NCBI GenBank assembly: GCA_023151115.1 | Contig: JAKLJP010000007.1 | Coordinates: forward strand, 195,280 to 259,279 | DNA from: Anaerolineae bacterium | GTDB lineage: Bacteria > Chloroflexota > Anaerolineae > 4572-78 > J111 | Direction: 5' to 3' | DNA length: 64,000 nt | Part shown: positions 58,463 through 64,000 of the stretch, one piece after another | How positions within the stretch are numbered: the first letter of the stretch is position 1 | How the letters are laid out: each line of letters begins with the position of its first letter | Translations under genes and position numbers: made by a program | The notes under the pieces: generated by a model | The model's database searches: none | What the model saw: the letters and a program-made list of their open reading frames with translations, nothing else | What the model was told of the DNA's origin: nothing

Positions 58463-60745
58463 TCATTCGGCCTTGACATATTCCATTGGCTCTGTGGCAA
58501 ACTCCTTTTCCTTTACTTTGACAATGGGCAAGGCAAAGGAGAAGGTGCTGCCCTGGTTAACTTTGCTTTCCAGCCAAATTTCGCCCTGGTGAGCCTCGAT
58601 GATCGCTTTGCTGATATACAAACCTAACCCCGCGCCGCTAACCTCGAAGGTACTTTCGGCGTGAATGGCCCGGAAGAAGCGAGTAAAGAGAAAACGCTGC
58701 TGCTCGGGGGCAATGCCCACGCCGGTATCTATAAAATCCACCTGTCCCCGGCCATTTTCGCGCTTGAGTCGCACCTCGATTTGACCACCCGGCAGGGTAT
58801 AATCGTGAGCATTCCTGATCAGGTTGTGAACCACGCGGGTCAAACGACTCCAATCACCCTCAACCCAAACCGGCTCATCCGGCACGTGGACGGTAAAAGC
58901 TAACCCCCGTTCCTGCATTTTCTCGGTCCACTTTTCACTTTCGGTTGTAATCAACTGTGACAGATTGACGGGTTCCTGGTCAATGCCCAGGGTGCCGGCA
59001 TGAATCTGCGAAAGGTCAAGCATCTCCTGAATCAACTGGAGCAGGTCGCCCACATTTTTATCTACCGTTTCGATAAAACTCAACTGGCGATCATCCAGTT
59101 TTTCGCCCGCAGTCATGCGTAACAAATCATTATAACCTTTAATGGCTGTGAGCGGTGTGCGTAATTCGTGAGACATGCTGGTGATAAAATCATCCTTGAG
59201 TCGTTCCGATTCGACCTCGCGGGTGATGTCGCGCAGCACAACCACCGAGCCAAGCTGCTCTTTATCGGTGGTTAGCACCGGGGCAGACAGGGCGCTCAGC
59301 ACTCGCTGGCCCACCTCAAAACGGCGGGTTTCGTGAAATTCAAGCCCGGTGAGATGGGTTAGCAGCGGGGATGGTTTGACCCCATGGGTTGACGAGACGG
59401 GGGAAGCATACCTGAAATCACCACCTACAGCTTCCAGGATGTTCTCGGCGGCGGGGTTCATGATCACCGTATTGCCCTCCAAATCCTGCACAATAACCCC
59501 ATCGGCAATACTGCTTAAAATGGCATTGAGCTTGCTGGCTTCCTCGCGTTGGACGCGCAAAAGACGCTGCAATTCGTCGGTCATAGCGTCAAAAGTGGTG
59601 GCTAAAATACCAATTTCATCCCCCTGAGCCAGGCCGGTGCGTTGGTCCAGATTACCTCGGGCAATAGCTTGTGAGGTTTGCACCAGCTGCACAATAGGGC
59701 GGATAATCCGCTGTGAGACCGTGTAGCCAATGACCAGCACCAGTACTACACCTCCAGAAAAGGTGAGGGCCAAAAGATTGCGGCTCTGATCATTGGTTTC
59801 GGTGATGAAGTTGGTCGGCAGGGCTACCGCATAGACGCCATAAATACGATTGCGCAGAATGAAGGGGGCGTAGGCCAGCCGGTAGATTTGGCCGCGCGCC
59901 TGAATATCCTGGATTTCGGGGCCATCTGGCCCTTCCACTTCGTCGAGAAAGGTGACGCCTTCTTGCTTGATGACTTCTCGATAGCGGGCCGGCGTAAATA
60001 CCCTAAAAACTTCCTGGGCTTCGGCCTCATTGGGTACCAGAGTGGAATAAATCACCTCACCTGTTTCATCAAACAGCGTTACCTCGGCCAGCGCCAGGTT
60101 TTGGACGGCATCTAATTCCTTTTTGAGGTAAGTCCCTACCAGGGCTGCCCCAATGATCCCGTCCGAGTTTTCGATAGCGCCGATGGTATAAATAATTAAC
60201 TCATCCGAAGCAGGCTCCAAAGCAATTTGGATCTCTTTAGCCCCATTGTTACTATTAGCCAAAACCCGCTTGACCGGCAACCAGATTGAAAAATCGGCGC
60301 CGCTGCCGCGATAAGTTTGCGCGGGTTCATTGGGCGCATTAAATTCACGCTGTAAGCGTAAAACCTCTTTGCCCTGCGTGTCAAGCAGCACCACACTGTC
60401 AATATCTTTATAGTTGGCTATAAGGGGGGAAATAAGCTCGTCCAGGGCCGCGAAATGGCGGTTGACCAGGGCATCGGCCACCCCTTCGGTATTAGCCACC
60501 GCCCGCTGAACTTCCAGCCGATTGCGTTCTCGGTTAACAATTTCATCGCTAACCACCCGGCCGGCTTCAACCAATTGGTTTTTTAGACGATCCTCCAAAG
60601 AGCCGGCCACCAGCCGGGTAACGATAAAAACCCCTAGAACGGCTAACATAAGCGTTAGTAAAGCGTAGGGGATAATAATTTTATTTCTAATACTGGATGA
60701 AAAGTATTTCAATCCAGCTTGCAGCCAATCAGGCGAACTTTTCAT
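58463..60745 (-). CDS. Sensor histidine kinase (cache, HAMP, PAS, HisKA, HATPase)
   Basis: 760 residues. An N-terminal membrane helix (IIIPYALLTLMLAVLGVFIV), an exterior double-cache-like domain (about 45-320), a second helix (LLALTFSGGVVLVLVIGYTV), HAMP (RIIRPIVQLVQTSQAIARGNLDQRT), PAS (LNAILSSIADGVIVQDLEG), the phospho-acceptor His in SMSHELRTPLTAIKGY, and HATPase (LIRNAHDY, DTGVGIAPEQ, GAGLGLYISKAIIEAHQG). All catalytic boxes are intact. No regulator gene is adjacent, so the partner is elsewhere. It is divergent from mnmE. Confidence 0.9.
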   Translation of the reverse strand: MKSSPDWLQAGLKYFSSSIRNKIIIPYALLTLMLAVLGVFIVTRLVAGSLEDRLKNQLVEAGRVVSDEIVNRERNRLEVQRAVANTEGVADALVNRHFAALDELISPLIANYKDIDSVVLLDTQGKEVLRLQREFNAPNEPAQTYRGSGADFSIWLPVKRVLANSNNGAKEIQIALEPASDELIIYTIGAIENSDGIIGAALVGTYLKKELDAVQNLALAEVTLFDETGEVIYSTLVPNEAEAQEVFRVFTPARYREVIKQEGVTFLDEVEGPDGPEIQDIQARGQIYRLAYAPFILRNRIYGVYAVALPTNFITETNDQSRNLLALTFSGGVVLVLVIGYTVSQRIIRPIVQLVQTSQAIARGNLDQRTGLAQGDEIGILATTFDAMTDELQRLLRVQREEASKLNAILSSIADGVIVQDLEGNTVIMNPAAENILEAVGGDFRYASPVSSTHGVKPSPLLTHLTGLEFHETRRFEVGQRVLSALSAPVLTTDKEQLGSVVVLRDITREVESERLKDDFITSMSHELRTPLTAIKGYNDLLRMTAGEKLDDRQLSFIETVDKNVGDLLQLIQEMLDLSQIHAGTLGIDQEPVNLSQLITTESEKWTEKMQERGLAFTVHVPDEPVWVEGDWSRLTRVVHNLIRNAHDYTLPGGQIEVRLKRENGRGQVDFIDTGVGIAPEQQRFLFTRFFRAIHAESTFEVSGAGLGLYISKAIIEAHQGEIWLESKVNQGSTFSFALPIVKVKEKEFATEPMEYVKAE

Positions 60746-60959
60746 GAGCCAGAAAATCCACTATTTGGCTGGTAAACCCACAAAACTGCCCTGAGGAGGG
60801 GGTATTGTGAAAAGGTCTTGGCCCTCAAAACTGTATTCATTATTGATAGCATGCCATAAACATAGTTCTAAACCAAGTTAGAAATAGGAAGCGAGATGGA
60901 AGGTAAAATATGGCCCACAACTTTCGTTGTGTTTTCAATTCTCGGCGCTGTCTGGCTTA

Positions 60960-60968
60960 TGGTATAAT
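60960..60968 (+). promoter_or_regulatory. Extended -10 promoter of mnmE
   Basis: TGGTATAAT with a poor -35; 25 bases then lead to ATG 60994. Confidence 0.55.
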
Positions 60969-60993
60969 ACACCCTCGGAGAAAATGTGAGTTT

Positions 60994-62370
60994 ATGTACA
61001 GCTTAGATGATACCATAGCTGCTATTGCTACGTCAATAGGCCAAAGCGGGGTAGGAATTGTTAAACTCAGCGGGCCGGAAGCCTATCCCATTGCCCACCG
61101 GCTGTTTCGCTCGGCGGTGGGGCGCACCAATTTTCAGCCCTACCGCCTCCATTATGGCCAGATTGTTGAGCCGGATTCCGGCGCTGCGGTAGACGAGGCC
61201 CTGGTTGTTTATATGCCCAAACCCCGCAGTTACACCCGGCAAGATGTTGTTGAAATTCAGGCCCACGGGGGCCTGGTACCGCTGCGGCGCATTTTCCAAT
61301 TAACCCTCAGTTTGGGCGCTCGACCCGCCGAGGCCGGCGAGATGACCTTGCGGGCTTTTCTCAACGGGCGGCTGGATCTGGCTCAGGCTGAGGCCGTGCT
61401 GGATGTAATCGAGGCCAAAACCGAAGCAGCCTTGCGTGTGGCTAATGAGCAGTTGAGCGGCAGTTTATCGGCGCAAGTGGTTGGCGTGCGGCGGGCGCTG
61501 CTGGATACACTGGCCTTTTTGGAAGCAAGCATTGATTTTGTGGAAGACGAGATTCCATTTCAGGATGTGGTTGGCCCGCTGCGTCAGGTAGGCGCACAGT
61601 TGGAAAAACTGCTTCACAGCGCCGACCAGGGCTTGATCTATCGCCAGGGAGTATGGGCGGCCATTGTGGGCCGGCCCAATGTGGGCAAAAGCAGCCTGCT
61701 CAATGCCCTGCTGCGCGGCGAGCGGGCCATTGTGACCGCTATCCCCGGCACCACCCGCGACACATTGGAAGAAACAGCCAACATCGGCGGCATTCCGGTG
61801 GTGCTGGTAGATACCGCCGGCATCCGGGCTGAAACGGCGGATGAGGTCGAGCGGATTGGGGTCGAGCGCAGTCGAGCGGCCCTGGCACGGGCGGATATTG
61901 CTTTAATGGTAATTGATGGTAGTGGGAGATTGGAGATTGGAGATTGGGAGATTGAAGGGTTGGTGGGCCAGAAGCCGGCGCTGCTGGTGATCAATAAAAA
62001 TGATTTGCCGGCAGCCCAACAGATCGAGCCGCCGGCAGATTTTTTGCCGGCGGCCCGGCGCATCCGCATGTCGGCCATGACCAATGAAGGGATTGAGAGC
62101 CTGGAAGCGGCTATCGTGGAGCTAGTGACGGGGGGCAGCGTTACCCTGGCCGACACGCCGCTGGTCAGCAACCCGCGCCACAAGGCCCTGCTGCAACGCG
62201 CCCTGAGCCATACTCACGCGGCGATAGAGGCTCAGAATAACGGCTTATCTCCCGATTTGGTTTCCATTGATGTCCGCGCCGCCGTAGACGCCCTCGGCGA
62301 AATCACCGGCGAGACGGCTACAGAGGACTTGCTGGATACGATTTTTAGCAAGTTTTGTATTGGGAAGTGA
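60994..62370 (+). CDS. mnmE: tRNA modification GTPase MnmE with small repeat insertion
   Basis: 458 residues from ATG 60994 (MYSLDDTIAAIAT); an ORF start at 60910 precedes the promoter. The N-terminal tetrahydrofolate-binding domain (GIVKLSGPEA, VVEIQAHGG) and the helical domain (EAGEMTLRAFLNGRLDLAQAEA) flank the G domain: GRPNVGKSS (226-234), GTTRDT, DTAGIR and NKNDL. It ends with the family's FCIGK. With MnmG it modifies U34 of several tRNAs. Residues 311-322 (LEIGDWEIEGLV type) between the DIALMVIDG strand and KPALLVINKNDL are coded by a GATTGGA repeat. Confidence 0.95.
   Translation: MYSLDDTIAAIATSIGQSGVGIVKLSGPEAYPIAHRLFRSAVGRTNFQPYRLHYGQIVEPDSGAAVDEALVVYMPKPRSYTRQDVVEIQAHGGLVPLRRIFQLTLSLGARPAEAGEMTLRAFLNGRLDLAQAEAVLDVIEAKTEAALRVANEQLSGSLSAQVVGVRRALLDTLAFLEASIDFVEDEIPFQDVVGPLRQVGAQLEKLLHSADQGLIYRQGVWAAIVGRPNVGKSSLLNALLRGERAIVTAIPGTTRDTLEETANIGGIPVVLVDTAGIRAETADEVERIGVERSRAALARADIALMVIDGSGRLEIGDWEIEGLVGQKPALLVINKNDLPAAQQIEPPADFLPAARRIRMSAMTNEGIESLEAAIVELVTGGSVTLADTPLVSNPRHKALLQRALSHTHAAIEAQNNGLSPDLVSIDVRAAVDALGEITGETATEDLLDTIFSKFCIGK
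61924..61957. repeat. GATTGGA repeat inside mnmE
   Basis: GGGAGATTGGAGATTGGAGAT and TGGGAGATTGAAGGG units in tandem, all in frame, lengthen the loop between two G-domain strands by about 11 residues. Confidence 0.85.
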
Positions 62371-62407
62371 AAAAATCAGTTACGAGGTATTGTTTATCTC
62401 AGGTTAA

Positions 62408-62611
62408 TGTGTTAAATTGTTTCAGGTAAAAGTATCCAACATCAATATTTACTTTGAAGCCGTTCACTTGGTGATATAACAAGTAAGGTCTGACTCAACG
62501 GTTCTACATCTTTTCTCTCAGTGTGTTCATGCCATTCGGGATGGTAAACTAATTCACCGAGAAAGCAGACAAGATAAGGAGTTTCATTTTCAAAATTGGG
62601 TTCGTGCCCGG
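62408..62611 (+). pseudogene. Broken 5' part of the restriction-like gene
   Basis: In the frame of the next gene the sequence codes for VKLFQVKVSNINIYFEAVHL and VI before a TAA at 62477-62479. After the TAA it stays open: a stretch ending SLSVCHAIRDGKLIHRESRQ and KEFHFQNWVRARLNEMDF runs without a stop into the main frame. The protein-like composition on both sides of the TAA suggests that the true gene starts near 62417 (TTG) and has acquired a nonsense codon. Confidence 0.55.
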
Positions 62612-63280
62612 TTGAATGAAATGGATTTCCATTATGAAGTGGGTGGAAGAAATAGCTACCCAGACTTTCGGATGGTAAGTTTGACCGAAGGTTATGAGGT
62701 CAAAGGTTTAGCTTATCCTGGTCATGAAGTCAATTATGATAGCAATAGCCAGGTTCCCTCCGGCAGCCACAATGGACGCACGATTTTTTATGTGTTTGGT
62801 CGTTACCCCGCTGTACCCGATGGTGATACGTATCCCGTTTTAGATTTGGTGATTTGTCACGGCGACTTTCTCAATGCTGATCACGAATACACTCACAAAA
62901 ACAGAAGTATTAAAGGCTTTGGCAGTTATGGGGATATTATGATTCGTGACCGCAAAATGTACGTTGCGCCGACGCCTTTTGGCTTGGTTTCCGGGGTAGC
63001 CCATTTGCAAACACTTATTCTTCCCGAAGAATTTGTTGTCGAAGGTGACTTCAAGCAGGTTGGCATGTTGGTGCGTAAAGAAACGGATATGCTGATTGTT
63101 GGTTATACTTTTGATCTTCGACACAATACTTTAACGCCAGAAACAATTCCCAATCCCTTTGCCGGACGTGAACATGTTTTTCTGGCTTGGCGACTTGGTA
63201 GTGGGCCAGATGAGCCGGTTGTGATGCGCGAGTTTCCTGAGCTTAATCCTCCAACAGACGAAGATGACAGACTTGACTAA
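62612..63280 (+). CDS. Restriction-endonuclease-like protein (main part)
   Basis: 222 residues from TTG 62612, although the open frame begins at 62480 with no good start. Motif-like GGRNSYPDFRMV followed by EGYEVKGL resembles the PD-(D/E)xK nuclease core (PDF ... ExK). Further on are SGSHNGRTIFYVFGRYP, LDLVICHGDFLN, a D-Y-x-HKN segment, and a C-terminal AGREHVFLAWRLG. The gene overlaps the DNA methyltransferase gene by 17 bases, supporting a type II-like restriction-modification pair. The target site is unknown, and I would not name the family. Confidence 0.6.
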   Translation: MNEMDFHYEVGGRNSYPDFRMVSLTEGYEVKGLAYPGHEVNYDSNSQVPSGSHNGRTIFYVFGRYPAVPDGDTYPVLDLVICHGDFLNADHEYTHKNRSIKGFGSYGDIMIRDRKMYVAPTPFGLVSGVAHLQTLILPEEFVVEGDFKQVGMLVRKETDMLIVGYTFDLRHNTLTPETIPNPFAGREHVFLAWRLGSGPDEPVVMREFPELNPPTDEDDRLD

Positions 63281-63950
63281 TCCTGTCTCGTCCATCAATA
63301 AAGTTCGGCTTGTTGAGGCGGATACATTTCCGTTTGAGTTTCTTTCTAGCATTGCCGAGCGGGAAAGCTGGCGGAAGGAAATCTATCGCCCCATCTATCA
63401 TATTCACAAATGGTGGGCTAAACGGCTTGGCTCTGTTTTTAGGGGAATTCTGCTAGGTTGTCTTCTGCCTGAAAATGCCGACTTGAGCGCGTCTTTCTAT
63501 CAAAAGCATAATTTTTCGTCAACGACAGTTTTTGACCCCTTTATGGGCAGCGGCACTACCGTCGGTGAAGCGTATAAGTTGGGCTGCACTGCTTTAGGAC
63601 GCGATATTAACCCGGTGGCTTGTGAAAGCGTCCGTATTGCGCTTGGCCCTCTTGACCGCCGGCAATTACAAAATGCCTTTACTTCTCTTTCCTCTACAGT
63701 AGGTCAACGTCTTCGAGAACTTTACCAGGTAGATGATGAAAGCGGGCAGCGTTGTGATGTGTTATACTTTTTTTGGGTAAAACAGATACAATGTCCCCAT
63801 TGCTTTACTGGCGTAGACTTATTCCCATCTTATATTATTGCCCGTAACGCTTATCCTGATCGCAAGCCCGAAGTTCAAATTTGTTGTCCACGCTGTGGTG
63901 ATATTTTTCCTGAACTAAACTCTGGCACTGAGTTCACTAAATGGGATTAG
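63264..63950 (+). CDS. DNA methyltransferase (DUF1156-like N4/N6 class), truncated in this frame
   Basis: 228 residues. IYRPIYHIHKWWAKRLGSVFR, FDPFMGSGTTVGEAYKLGC (SAM-binding FxGxG-type motif) and LGRDINPVACES are typical of DNA methylases with an HxHKWW(A/S)KR start. Zinc-ribbon cysteines follow (CPHCFTGVDLF, CCPRCGDIF). The family is usually 700 residues or more, so this frame ends early with TAG at 63948-63950, about 50 bases from the edge. Other frames remain open, so a frameshift or a genuine stop cannot be separated. It would protect DNA from the upstream nuclease-like protein. Confidence 0.75.
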   Translation: MTDLTNPVSSINKVRLVEADTFPFEFLSSIAERESWRKEIYRPIYHIHKWWAKRLGSVFRGILLGCLLPENADLSASFYQKHNFSSTTVFDPFMGSGTTVGEAYKLGCTALGRDINPVACESVRIALGPLDRRQLQNAFTSLSSTVGQRLRELYQVDDESGQRCDVLYFFWVKQIQCPHCFTGVDLFPSYIIARNAYPDRKPEVQICCPRCGDIFPELNSGTEFTKWD

Positions 63951-64000
63951 GAAGGTCACGGATAGACCATTGCTAAATGTACTGAATTCTAAAGATTTCC

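Noticed and set aside
215..62479. Reassigned stop codons (alternative genetic code)
   Set aside because: TAA, TGA and TAG all act as normal stops at the ends of many intact genes in the window (trpGD TAA, mnmE TGA, kinase at 12204 TAG).
63264..64000. Complete short DNA methyltransferase
   Set aside because: The family is normally far longer and the frame ends in the zinc-ribbon region near the window edge; truncation or frameshift is more likely than a natural end.
1..64000. tRNA, rRNA or replication-origin features
   Set aside because: No cloverleaf with CCA-like end, no rRNA segment and no DnaA-box cluster was recognised by eye; a tRNA search program would be decisive.

Overview
The window looks like a chromosome segment of a Chloroflexota bacterium, most likely an Anaerolineae/Ardenticatenia-type lineage. 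This is inferred from gene content: Rhs/YD proteins carrying YLPLI-type segments, Pro/Thr-rich linkers on secreted proteins, a trpGD fusion under a T-box, many zinc-ribbon/TPR and beta-propeller membrane proteins, and a GC-rich core. There are about 40 real genes. I recognise no rRNA, tRNA, CRISPR array or classical insertion sequence.

Layout. (1) 1-5925, minus: a degraded Rhs/YD-repeat polymorphic toxin with its probable immunity gene. It is split by a frameshift and two in-frame TAA codons. (2) 6420-8914, minus: a small membrane protein, a B12-binding radical SAM enzyme and an MpaB-type oxygenase. (3) 9159-16551, plus: response regulator and sensor kinase, zinc-ribbon/TPR protein, rhomboid protease, SDR, and an AcuI/YhdH quinone reductase. 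(4) 16818-17378, minus: a brnTA toxin-antitoxin pair whose toxin has a nonsense codon. (5) 17454-24240: spermidine-synthase-like membrane protein, 2Fe-2S protein, RlmI-like methyltransferase, VOC and SRPBCC proteins, and a copper-delivery group (cupredoxin, PCuAC, SCO). (6) 24304-29284: a zinc/manganese ABC transporter divergent from a permease plus TIGR03943 pair, with two identical-pattern palindromic operators between them. (7) 31028-33619: a SigK/RskA-like sigma/anti-sigma pair followed by a fasciclin protein with an LPXTG sorting signal. (8) folE, then the tryptophan locus 34998-49618: promoter, T-box leader with a UGG specifier, trpE, trpGD, trpC, (opposite-strand cyclase/ATPase/TPR protein), trpF, trpB, trpS, a beta-propeller protein, trpA. 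(9) 49735-60745: lytic transglycosylase, two large sensor kinases (one lacking the phospho-acceptor His), LysM and Calx-beta surface proteins. (10) mnmE, then the start of a restriction-modification-like pair at the right edge.

The strongest unexplained signal is a dictionary of degenerate tandem repeats with 7-8 base units, usually arranged as head-to-head hairpins. They fill most intergenic gaps and have also entered reading frames in phase: TrpC, TrpF (twice), MnmE, a response-regulator receiver, a histidine kinase, YD repeats, and several protein ends. A second theme is erosion of accessory genes by point nonsense mutations: Rhs twice, BrnT, and the restriction-like gene. A third is consensus TATAAT boxes placed 6-8 bases before ATG, suggesting leaderless mRNAs.
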